DNA from: Thermoplasmata archaeon
GTDB lineage: Archaea > Thermoplasmatota > Thermoplasmata > Lutacidiplasmatales > UBA184
Reading direction: 5' to 3'
DNA length: 12,112 nucleotides
Assembly: GCA_030040755.1 (NCBI GenBank)
Contig: JASHTC010000056.1
Coordinates: forward strand, 1-12,112
In this document: positions 1 to 6,402 of the stretch, piece after piece
How positions within the stretch are numbered: position 1 is the first letter of the stretch
Layout of the letters: each line of letters starts with the position of its first letter
Translations under genes and position numbers: made by a program
The notes under the pieces: generated by a model
What the model was told of the DNA's origin: nothing
What the model saw: only the letters and a program-made list of their open reading frames with translations
The model's database searches: none

Positions 1-1
1 T

Positions 2-91
2 CCGGTGGCGCTCGCCTTCGCTCGACGCGGCGGCGCGACCGTCGCCGATGTGGTCAACGCGGGCGCTGCGGCGCGGGGGAGGCCGAGCTAG
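2..91 (+). CDS. Possible C-terminal fragment of an unidentified protein, cut by the window edge
   Basis: Reading frame 2 is open from the left edge to a TAG at 89-91 and would encode about 29 residues beginning PVALAFARRGGATV and ending ARGRPS. Most codons end in G or C, as in the genuine genes here, and the composition (alternating hydrophobic and Ala/Gly residues) looks more like a protein C-terminus than the Arg/Pro-rich shadow frames around it. No motif is recognisable and no function can be given. Its 3' end would overlap the 3' end of the convergent zinc-finger gene by 38 bp, so one of the two tails may be wrong. This is a weak call that depends on sequence to the left of the window. 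Confidence 0.33.
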   Translation, partial: PVALAFARRGGATVADVVNAGAAARGRPS

Positions 92-440
92 CCGGGCGCG
101 ACTCGGCCGGGCGGCTCGCGGTCGAGCGGGCGCCCGAACGGGACATCATCGGGCTCGTGACCCCCCGGGCGCGGCACGCGGCGCAGGTGTGGGCCGCCGG
201 GGTGAGCCCATGACGCCAGTAGCAGTCCACGCAGAGCGTGGCGCCGCACCCCCAGCAGAGGGGCGGGGACTTTTGGAGCGCGACCGGCGCCGAGCAGTTC
301 GTGCAGACGCGGGCCGAGCCGGCGGGGGCGCTGCGGAGGACCGGCGGCTCCGCGAATCGGGGCGGGGCCTGACCGGCGGGGCCGGCGGGGGGCTGGGGTC
401 GGCTCGGGAGGCCGGTGGGCGGTCGGCGCAGCTCGGGCAC
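54..440 (-). CDS. Small proline-rich protein with a B-box-like zinc finger
   Basis: From a GTG at 440 this frame encodes 128 residues. The first ~40 are rich in Pro, Arg and Ala and probably disordered. Residues 46-89 then carry a dense set of metal ligands: C46-x2-C49, C62-x2-C65-x4-C70-x2-C73-x3-H77-x6-H84, then C86-x2-C89. The central C-x2-C-x4-C-x2-C-x3-H-x6-H spacing resembles the B-box/treble-clef type of cross-braced zinc finger; ten Cys/His residues could bind two or more zinc ions. The last ~35 residues are a basic Ser/Pro/Arg tail. The frame extends to an ATG at 515, but that start would lie inside the divergent gene and upstream of the TATA element at 464-473; GTG 440 sits about 28 bp from that element and fits a leaderless start. 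Function is unknown; protein or nucleic-acid binding is inferred from the finger only. Confidence 0.6.
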   Translation of the reverse strand: MPELRRPPTGLPSRPQPPAGPAGQAPPRFAEPPVLRSAPAGSARVCTNCSAPVALQKSPPLCWGCGATLCVDCYWRHGLTPAAHTCAACRARGVTSPMMSRSGARSTASRPAESRPASSASPAPQRPR

Positions 441-463
441 GCGGGGAGGAGCCGGTCCCGGCT

Positions 464-475
464 CTTTATGCCTAT
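464..475. promoter_or_regulatory. Shared TATA-like element of a divergent gene pair
   Basis: The AT-rich core reads CTTTATG on the + strand and CATAAAG on the minus strand, flanked by GGC and GCC arms, so it is nearly symmetrical in an otherwise very GC-rich region. On the minus strand it lies ~28 bp before GTG 440 of the zinc-finger gene. On the + strand it lies ~30 bp before an in-frame TTG at 498 of the membrane-protein gene. Both distances suit archaeal TBP binding. That it serves both genes is inference. Confidence 0.45.
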
Positions 476-887
476 GTCTCAGGCGACCCCCCTTCCATTG
501 GACGGGGAGGTTCATCTACGGCGGCTCCGGAGCCCGGACGTGTACGCGGGACGCCCCCGCCGCCCGCCCCCCTCGAGCTCGCCGCCTCCGACCCCCCCGC
601 CCCGGCCGTCGCACGCGGCGATCCCGGTGGCGATCGTGCTCGTGGGGGTCGGCCTCTACCTCGGCCGCTACACCGTGCTGCTGCCGGCCGTCTTCGGACT
701 GGCCCTCTTCTGGGCCGGGAGCTCGTTCCTCTCCACCCGGGTGAACCCCCTGAGCGCGCACTTCTACCTCCCGAGCAAACCGTCGTGGAGCGCGATCGGG
801 GTGCTGTTCCTCGGCTCGCTGGCCCTCCTCGGGGCCGCCTACGAGATGTACCTCGCGAAATGGGCCCCGCTGCTCCCCCACGTCTAG
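468..887 (+). CDS. Small integral membrane protein with a proline-rich N-terminus
   Basis: This frame ends at TAG 885-887. From ATG 468 it encodes 139 residues: a polar N-terminal segment with a strongly Pro/Ser/Arg-rich stretch, then three hydrophobic segments that look like transmembrane helices (starting near AAIPVAIVLVG, near TVLLPAVFGLA and near WSAIGVLFLGS), and a short tail. Between helices 2 and 3 is a polar loop with the pattern RVNPLSAHFYLPSKPSW. I do not recognise the family; length and layout fit a small uncharacterised archaeal membrane protein. The start is uncertain: ATG 468 and ATG 474 overlap the TATA-like element, so TTG 498 or GTG 540 could be the true start. The frame continues upstream to 48, but that part has shadow-like composition and opposes the zinc-finger gene. 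It is convergent with nadA, 12 bp away. Confidence 0.7.
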   Translation: MPMSQATPLPLDGEVHLRRLRSPDVYAGRPRRPPPSSSPPPTPPPRPSHAAIPVAIVLVGVGLYLGRYTVLLPAVFGLALFWAGSSFLSTRVNPLSAHFYLPSKPSWSAIGVLFLGSLALLGAAYEMYLAKWAPLLPHV

Positions 888-899
888 GGGGGTCCGGGC

Positions 900-1805
900 T
901 CAGGCCGCGACCATCCGCTCGAGGGCCTGACGGGCCCGCGCGGCGGTCTCGGGGGGGACGTCGATCACGAACTGGCGGTGGAGGAGCGCGTCCCGGACGT
1001 CCGTAAGGTCGATCTCCTTCATGAACGGGCAGACCGTCCCCTCGTCCAGCGGCGTGAACTTCGTGGTCGGGTTGAGCCGGCGCATCCGGTGGAGGATGCC
1101 GACCTCGGTCGCGACCAGCACCTCGGGCGCGCGCGTCTCCTCGGCGAACCGGACCATCCCGTCGGTGGAGAGGATCCGGTCGACCGAGCCGAGCGCCTGC
1201 GTCGAGCACCCGCACTCCGGGTGCGCGACGACGGGGGCGCCGGGATGCTGGAGACGGGCGCGGTCGAGGTCCTCGGGCCGCATCCGGGCGTGCACGGGAC
1301 AGTCCCCGACCCACAGATGCATCGCCCGACCGGTCCGGCGCCGGACGTAGTCGCCGAGGAACATGTCGGGCAGGAACAGGATCTCCCGGTCCGGTGGGAT
1401 CCCGTTCACCACCTGGACCGCGTTCGAGCTCGTGCAGCAGTAGTCGGCTTCCGCCTTCACGTCGGCGGAGGTGTTGATGTAGGCGACGACGGCCGCGCCG
1501 GGGTGCTCGGCCTTCCAGGTACGCAGCTGTTCGGCGGTGATCGCGTCCGCCAGCCCGCAGCCGGCTTTCAGGTCCGGCAGGAGGACGGTGCGGGTCGGGT
1601 TCAGGATCTTGGCCGTCTCCGCCATGAACCGGACCCCCGCGAAGACGATGACCTCCCGGTCCGTCTCGCGGGCCTTGCGGGAGAGGTAGAGGGAGTCGCC
1701 CACGAAGTCCGCGATGTCCTGGACCTCCGGGCGCTGGTAGTTGTGGGCGAGCAGGACGGCGTCCCGCTCCTCCTTCAGCTCGTGGATCTCGGACTCGAGC
1801 GTCAT
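900..1805 (-). CDS. nadA: Quinolinate synthase NadA
   Basis: NadA condenses iminoaspartate with dihydroxyacetone phosphate to give quinolinate in de novo NAD synthesis, using a [4Fe-4S] cluster with one open iron site. The 301-residue product is full length for the compact archaeal type. Three cluster cysteines are visible: C83 (LKAGCGLAD), C169 (WVGDCPVHA) and C259 (EGTVCPFMK). Active-site residues at expected places are H21 and Y23 (AHNYQ), Y109 and N111 (AYINTSA), S126/S127 (CCTSSNA), and H195 and E197 (AHPECGC). The ATG at 1805 has a GGAGG Shine-Dalgarno 6 nt upstream (1812-1816). It is the last gene of the minus-strand ATPase-nadC-nadA block, 35 bp after nadC. The oxygen-sensitive cluster is a family property; nothing here indicates a defect. 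No L-aspartate oxidase or aspartate dehydrogenase gene is in the window. Confidence 0.97.
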   Translation of the reverse strand: MTLESEIHELKEERDAVLLAHNYQRPEVQDIADFVGDSLYLSRKARETDREVIVFAGVRFMAETAKILNPTRTVLLPDLKAGCGLADAITAEQLRTWKAEHPGAAVVAYINTSADVKAEADYCCTSSNAVQVVNGIPPDREILFLPDMFLGDYVRRRTGRAMHLWVGDCPVHARMRPEDLDRARLQHPGAPVVAHPECGCSTQALGSVDRILSTDGMVRFAEETRAPEVLVATEVGILHRMRRLNPTTKFTPLDEGTVCPFMKEIDLTDVRDALLHRQFVIDVPPETAARARQALERMVAA

Positions 1806-1810
1806 CGCTC

Positions 1811-1816
1811 GCCTCC
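1811..1816 (-). promoter_or_regulatory. Shine-Dalgarno site of nadA
   Basis: The minus strand reads GGAGGC here, 5-6 nt before the nadA ATG. It fixes the start at 1805 and shows that this organism uses leadered, SD-driven translation inside operons as well as near-leaderless starts. Confidence 0.6.
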
Positions 1817-1839
1817 GGCGCTCCTAGGGGGCGGGGTGA

Positions 1840-1845
1840 CTTAAG
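1840..1845 (-). promoter_or_regulatory. Possible internal TATA-like hexamer before nadA
   Basis: CTTAAG is the only AT-rich hexamer between nadC and nadA and overlaps the nadC stop codon (TAA at 1841-1843). Its centre is ~26 bp from the GGAGG that precedes nadA, so a transcript from it would begin almost on the ribosome site. The same hexamer occurs 26 bp before the purP ATG. CTTAAG is its own complement and short, so chance is a real alternative. Confidence 0.3.
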
Positions 1846-2719
1846 GGGCCGGCTCGGCCGTGAGATGGAACGGCAGGGCCGGGGCCGAGTGCGTCAACGC
1901 GCCCAGGCTGAGCGCGTCCGCGCCGACGCCCCGGTACCGCCGGACCCGCCCGGGAGTGATCCCGCCGGAGAGCTCGACCCACCGACCTCGACGCAACCCC
2001 GCCGCGGTGAGCGCCCGGACGATCCGCCGCGCCCGGGCCGGCGGGGCGTTGTCGATCAGCAGGGCGTCCGCCCCCGCCCGGGCGGCCCGTAGCGCTTCGG
2101 CGACGTTCCGGACCTCGACCTCGACCGGCTCGCCGGGACGCGCGGCGCGGCGCGCCCGCGCGACCGCGGTCTCGAGGGGGACGAAGGTGAGGTGCGTCGA
2201 CTTGATCAGGATCCCCTCCGCCAGGTCGCGGCGGTGCGACCGGCCGCCCCCGTGGACCACGGCGGCCTTCTCGAGGTCGCGGAGCCCGGGGAGGGTCTTG
2301 CGCGTCGCCCAGACCTCGAGCGGGGGACGACTTCCCCGGGCCGCCCGGACCGCGCGGGCGGTCGCGGTGGCGACCCCGCTCGCATGCATCAGGAGGTTGA
2401 GCATCGTCCGCTCCGACGCCAGGATCTGTCGCGCGCTCCCCTCGAGCCGCAAGACCACCGTGCCCGCCCGGACGGGCGCCCCGTCCGGCACGGTCGCCAC
2501 GGCCCGGACCCCCGCGAGCGCCGCCACCGCGCGGGCGGCGGCGCTTCCCGAGAGGACCCCCGCCGCCTGGGCGACGATGCGGGCCCGGGCCCGGACCTCG
2601 GGGCCGAGGACGCTCCGGCTCGTCCGGTCCCTTCGGGCCCGGTCCTCGGCGAGGCTCCGGCGGGCGAGAGGAAGCTGCGCCCGGACCCCGGAGGCCCTCC
2701 GCTCAGGAGCCCCGGTCAC
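1841..2719 (-). CDS. nadC: Quinolinate phosphoribosyltransferase NadC
   Basis: NadC converts quinolinate and PRPP to nicotinate mononucleotide, CO2 and pyrophosphate, the step after NadA. The 292-residue product has the family's order of motifs: an N-terminal LAEDRARRDRTS segment matching the usual EDxxxxDxTS, ERTMLNLL at 103-110, TRKTLPGLR at 139-147, HGGGRSHR at 156-163, K173, the acidic strand VEVEV at 199-203, LLID at 220-223 and SGGI at 251-254. The usual KDNH following the catalytic lysine is KSTH here (173-176). The N-terminus is unusually Arg-rich. The GTG start at 2719 is supported by an AAGGAG site 7 nt upstream and lies inside the end of the ATPase gene, a 17-bp overlap that suggests translational coupling. 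ModD-type homologues are a weaker alternative, made unlikely by the adjacent nadA. Confidence 0.94.
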   Translation of the reverse strand: MTGAPERRASGVRAQLPLARRSLAEDRARRDRTSRSVLGPEVRARARIVAQAAGVLSGSAAARAVAALAGVRAVATVPDGAPVRAGTVVLRLEGSARQILASERTMLNLLMHASGVATATARAVRAARGSRPPLEVWATRKTLPGLRDLEKAAVVHGGGRSHRRDLAEGILIKSTHLTFVPLETAVARARRAARPGEPVEVEVRNVAEALRAARAGADALLIDNAPPARARRIVRALTAAGLRRGRWVELSGGITPGRVRRYRGVGADALSLGALTHSAPALPFHLTAEPAP

Positions 2720-5117
2720 GGGTGGGCTCCTTCGCGCCGAGGGCGCTCTTCAGGCGCTCGAACTCGCCCGCGAGGTCGGGGCGGAGCTCGGGCAGGCGCC
2801 GCCGCCCCAGCTCGACGACCCGCCGGGCCGCACTCGCCCGGTCGCCGCGGGCGTAGGAGAGCTGGGCGAGTCGCAGGACCACGTCGACCTCGTCGGCCTG
2901 GGCCCTCAGCTCCCGGGCGAGACGGTACGCGTCGAGCAGCTCGACCTCCGCCCGTTCGTACTCCCCCGTGTCGGTGAGGAGCTTGCCCGCGACGATCATC
3001 GAGTTGACGAGACCGAACCGGTCGCCGATCCGCTCGAGGATCTCGCGGGAGCGGGCGTTCCGCTCCACCGCCTCGTCGTGGCGGCCCATCTCGCGCAGGA
3101 TATCGGCCGTGTTGAAGAGCGCCCACCCGACGCGGCGGAGGTCGTGGGCCTTCTCGGCGAGCCGGATCGATTCGGCGAGCTCGGCCATCGCCTCGACGTG
3201 GTGGGGCGGGTCGCCCGGGATCCCCACGATGATCACCCCGAGGAAGAGGCGGGCGTGGGCGGCCTCGCTCAGGTCGCCGAGCCGCTCGAGCGTCTCGGCC
3301 GCGTGCCGGGCGTCCCGCGCGGCGCTGTCGCCCCGGCCCATCATCGCCAGCACGTTCGCCCGCCGTACCTCGCCCAGGGCCCGGGCGAGCTCGTCGCCGG
3401 TCGCGTCCGCGAGGCGCAGCTCCTCGGTGTGCTCGGCGAGCGCATCGGCGTAGCGACCCGCGTAGTAGAACACCTCGCCGCGGAGGCGGTGGAGCGCGAT
3501 GAGCACCGTCGGGTGCCCCTCGAGGACCCCGGGGCCGGCGGAGGCGAGGACCCCCTGGATCGTCCGTTCCGCTCCGTGCCACTCGCCCTGGTCGGTGAGG
3601 AGGCGGGCGAGGTACAGCTCCGTGAGGGCGAGCACCGCCGGCCCGAGGCGCTTGCGGAGCCCGCGGCGGGCGAGATGGGTCCGCAGCATCCCCTCGGCCT
3701 CCTTGAGGCGGCCGACCAGGTCGACCTGCTGGGCGAGCTCGATGACGAGCTCGGTCTCCCGCTCCCAGTCGTCCGGCGCGAGGCGCCGCTGGCTCTCGAG
3801 GGCCCGGGTGAGGTGCTCGATGGCGACCTCGGGGGCGTGGGCGCGCAGCGCGATCTCGGCCGCGATCCGGTTGTAATTGACCGACCGGTCGTCGACCTTG
3901 CCAAGGTGGTAGTGCCGGGCGAGCGCGTACACGGTCGGCAGGTCGGCGGTCCCCGTAGTCTCCAGCGCCTCGCCGACCCGTTGGTGGAGGAGGCGACGAC
4001 GGCTCTCGGTCAGCCCCTCGTAGACGCGCGCCCGGACCCGGTCGTCCGCGAAGGCGAGCGCCTCGCCCGGCCGCTCGAGCAGCACCCCGGTGCCGACCAG
4101 GCGGTCGACGACCTCCGTGAGACGCTCCTCGTCCTCTCCGGTCGAGTGGAGCAGCAGGAGGAACGGGAACTCGGGCCCGATCACCGCGGCGGTCGCGACG
4201 ACCCGCTCCTCGGGCTCGTCCAGCGCCGGCACCACGACCGGGGCGCTCGGGTCGAAGCGGAGCTGCGGGCCGGCGGGCCCTCCCGCCGCGAGCCGCCGGT
4301 CGAGCTGCTCCAGGAGGAGGGGGTTGCCGCCGCTCTCGGAGTGCCAGCGGGTGATCTCCTCCGGCGAGAAGTCCCGGTCGGGGTTGGTGCGATGGAGGTA
4401 CTCGGCGACCTCCGCGGAGCTAAGGGGGCGCAGCTCGACCCGTTCGGCGCGGGTCGCCTCGGCCAGCGCCTCGAGGCGAAGGCGGCGCGCCTCGGGCAGC
4501 GACCCCGGGCTCCGGGTCGTCGCGATGATCCACAGCGGCCGCTCCTGGAAATGGCGGGCGAGGAACTCGAGGGCGTTGAGGGACGACTCGTCGGCCCGGT
4601 GGAGGTCCTCCAGGACCAGCACCGTCGGGCCGCGTCGGGTGAACTGGAGGAACTGCGCCGCGATCCCGTCCAGCAGCGTGAGGTGCCCGCCCTCGCCCCG
4701 GTGGTCGGCGCTCCGCAGGGCGTCGAGGAGCCGCTCCTCGACGTGCACGGGCGAGGAAAGGAGGGTGTCGTCGAGCCGGGGAGCGAAGCCGATCAGCACT
4801 CCCTCCCCCCCGAACCCGAAGCTGTCGGGGGCGACCGGGGGTCCGCCGCCCGAGGCGCTCTCGATCGCCGAGCGGATCAGGGCGAACGGGGGCGGCGCGT
4901 CCAGCGGGGGGGCCCGGCCCTCGAGGACCTGGACGCCCCGCTCGCGGATCGTCCGAACGAGCTCGTCGAGCAGTTGGGTCTTGCCGACCCCGGTCTCGCC
5001 GACGAGGAGAGTGACCCCCCCGTGGCCGGCCCGGGCGTCCTCGAACCGGCGTCGCAGCGCCTGCACGGTCTCCACCCGTCCGACGAACCCACGGCCGCCC
5101 CCGGCCTCGGCCGACAT
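2703..5117 (-). CDS. STAND-type AAA ATPase with a TPR-like C-terminal region
   Basis: The 804-residue product has Walker A GETGVGKT at 40-47, Walker B LVLEDLHRAD at 167-176, a sensor strand LWIIATTRS at 195-203 and the ESGGNPLLLEQL segment at 261-272 typical of the MalT/COG3899 branch of STAND ATPases. From about residue 380 to the end it is all alpha-helical in character with repeated Ala/Leu/Tyr patterns such as AGRYADALAEHTEEL, as in TPR regions. In the family, an ATP-switched NTPase is gated by ligand or protein binding to the repeats. Unlike MalT/LuxR relatives, no C-terminal helix-turn-helix, cyclase or kinase domain is visible at either end, so any output must come through partners. 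It starts at ATG 5117 a few bases after a predicted transcription start and overlaps nadC by 17 bp, making it the first gene of the NAD operon. Confidence 0.9.
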   Translation of the reverse strand: MSAEAGGGRGFVGRVETVQALRRRFEDARAGHGGVTLLVGETGVGKTQLLDELVRTIRERGVQVLEGRAPPLDAPPPFALIRSAIESASGGGPPVAPDSFGFGGEGVLIGFAPRLDDTLLSSPVHVEERLLDALRSADHRGEGGHLTLLDGIAAQFLQFTRRGPTVLVLEDLHRADESSLNALEFLARHFQERPLWIIATTRSPGSLPEARRLRLEALAEATRAERVELRPLSSAEVAEYLHRTNPDRDFSPEEITRWHSESGGNPLLLEQLDRRLAAGGPAGPQLRFDPSAPVVVPALDEPEERVVATAAVIGPEFPFLLLLHSTGEDEERLTEVVDRLVGTGVLLERPGEALAFADDRVRARVYEGLTESRRRLLHQRVGEALETTGTADLPTVYALARHYHLGKVDDRSVNYNRIAAEIALRAHAPEVAIEHLTRALESQRRLAPDDWERETELVIELAQQVDLVGRLKEAEGMLRTHLARRGLRKRLGPAVLALTELYLARLLTDQGEWHGAERTIQGVLASAGPGVLEGHPTVLIALHRLRGEVFYYAGRYADALAEHTEELRLADATGDELARALGEVRRANVLAMMGRGDSAARDARHAAETLERLGDLSEAAHARLFLGVIIVGIPGDPPHHVEAMAELAESIRLAEKAHDLRRVGWALFNTADILREMGRHDEAVERNARSREILERIGDRFGLVNSMIVAGKLLTDTGEYERAEVELLDAYRLARELRAQADEVDVVLRLAQLSYARGDRASAARRVVELGRRRLPELRPDLAGEFERLKSALGAKEPTRDRGS
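2727..2732 (-). promoter_or_regulatory. Shine-Dalgarno site of nadC inside the ATPase gene
   Basis: The minus strand reads AAGGAG with 7 nt to the GTG at 2719-2717. It lies in the coding end of the ATPase gene and decides the nadC start in favour of this GTG. Confidence 0.6.
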
Positions 5118-5146
5118 CTTCGACCCGTTGGATGGGGGAGCTCGGC

Positions 5147-5152
5147 TATTTA
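5147..5152 (-). promoter_or_regulatory. TATA-like box of the ATPase-nadC-nadA operon
   Basis: The minus strand reads TAAATA, in an AT-rich patch (5146-5159) within very GC-rich sequence. Its centre is ~27 bp before about 5123, leaving a leader of only ~5 nt to the ATG at 5117. There is no other AT-rich element in the 88-bp gap to gcvT, so the ATPase block is probably a separate transcription unit from the purP-gcvT block. Confidence 0.55.
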
Positions 5153-5205
5153 CGTTAAGGTTCGGAGCGCGAGGAAGCGGCCCGGGGCGCCGGGGGGGTG
5201 GGACC

Positions 5206-6402
5206 TTACGACCCGCCCGGCGCCGGGGGAGCGCGGAACGGCAGCGGCACGACCTGGGCCGGTACCTCCCGGCCCCGCAGGACGAGCGTCACCTCGGTCC
5301 CCGGCGTCCCGAGCGCGGGCGGCAGGTAGGCGAGCGCGATGCCGTGCTGGAGCGTCGGGGAGAGACCCCCGCTGGTCACCTCGCCGACCACGGCTCCCCC
5401 CGCCCGGACCGGGGTCCCGTGTCGGGGGATGGCGCCGGGTTCCGAGACGGAGAGGCCGACGAACCGCACCTTCGGGCCCTCGTCCCGCTGCTTCTCCAGC
5501 GCCGCCTTGCCGACGAACGGGTGCGCGAAGTCGACGAACTTCTCCTGGCCGGCCTCCAGCGGGGTTCGGTCCCGGTGGAAGTCCTGGCCCGAGAGAAGGT
5601 ACCCCTGCTCGAGCCGCAGGGTGTCGCGCGCGCCGAGACCGCAGGGGACCGCCCCGGCGCCGAGCAGGCGCTCGGCGACCGCCTCGGCCGCCTCCGCGCG
5701 CACGAACAGCTCGTAGCCGCGCTCGCCCGTGTAGCCGGTCCGGCTGACGAGGATCTCGTGACCGAGGTCCTTCGGGAAGGAGACCCTGAGGCGGCCCGAG
5801 AGCTCGCCGCGGCCGGGCTCGGCGGGGAACGCCGCGGTCCGGTAGAACCCGAGCCCGCCGAGGTGCCAGCCGAACAGGTGCTCCAGCACCGTGCGGGAGC
5901 GGGGCCCCTGGACGGCGAGGATCGCGACCTTTCCGTTCCACCGTCCGATCGTCGTGTCGGGCGCGCGGTGCTGGCGGAGGATCTCGTCGATCTCGTCGGC
6001 GTGCGCGGCGTTGGGGACGACCAGGAACTCGCGGGTCAGGTCCGTGCCCGAGTCCAGGCGGGAGACGAGCAGGTCGTCGACGATCGCCCCCCCGGCCTCG
6101 GGGAAGAAGGTGTACCGGACCTGCCCCGGCGGCTCCGCGAGGATGTTCGCGGTCGTGCGTCGCGAGAGCAGCTCGGCGGCGGAGGCTCCCGTGAGGGTGA
6201 TGATCCCCATGTGGGAGACGTCGAAGACCCCCACGCCCTCCCGGACCGCGCGGTGCTCGGCGAGGATGCTCGTGAAGTAGAGCGGCATCTCCCACCCCGC
6301 GAACGGCACCAGGTGCCCGCCGTGGACCTGGTGGAAGTGGGCGAGCGGGGAGGTCCGCAGCGGGGCGGCGGGACGCGCCGGGGCCGGGGTGGGGGCGCTC
6401 AT
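5206..6402 (-). CDS. gcvT: Aminomethyltransferase, glycine cleavage T protein
   Basis: GcvT transfers the methylene group from the aminomethyl-lipoyl H protein to tetrahydrofolate (or an archaeal pterin), releasing ammonia. The 398-residue product is full length. Visible family motifs are AGWEMPLYF at 35-43, DVSHMG at 61-66, GGAIVDD at 104-110 with the likely catalytic Asp109, VQGP at 164-167, SRTGYTGERGYE at 220-231, RDTLRLEQGY at 259-268 and TSGGLSPTL at 343-351. The first ~17 residues are a Pro/Ala-rich extension. ATG 6402 overlaps the purP stop as ATGA, with GAGGT upstream. No GcvH, GcvP or lipoylation gene is in the window, so a role outside the classical cleavage system is possible, but the sequence looks like true GcvT rather than a YgfZ or dimethylglycine-dehydrogenase relative. 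Confidence 0.95.
   Translation of the reverse strand: MSAPTPAPARPAAPLRTSPLAHFHQVHGGHLVPFAGWEMPLYFTSILAEHRAVREGVGVFDVSHMGIITLTGASAAELLSRRTTANILAEPPGQVRYTFFPEAGGAIVDDLLVSRLDSGTDLTREFLVVPNAAHADEIDEILRQHRAPDTTIGRWNGKVAILAVQGPRSRTVLEHLFGWHLGGLGFYRTAAFPAEPGRGELSGRLRVSFPKDLGHEILVSRTGYTGERGYELFVRAEAAEAVAERLLGAGAVPCGLGARDTLRLEQGYLLSGQDFHRDRTPLEAGQEKFVDFAHPFVGKAALEKQRDEGPKVRFVGLSVSEPGAIPRHGTPVRAGGAVVGEVTSGGLSPTLQHGIALAYLPPALGTPGTEVTLVLRGREVPAQVVPLPFRAPPAPGGS

Noticed and set aside
48..467. N-terminal extension of the membrane-protein frame back to position 48
   Set aside because: The translation is Arg/Gly/Ala-rich shadow sequence antisense to the zinc-finger gene, and the likely promoter lies at 464-475.
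1860..5747. A 1295-residue + strand open frame opposite nadC and the ATPase
   Set aside because: It is rich in Arg, Pro, Ala and Gly with no domain logic, and runs antisense to two genes with clear family motifs. GC-biased third positions suppress stops on the opposite strand.
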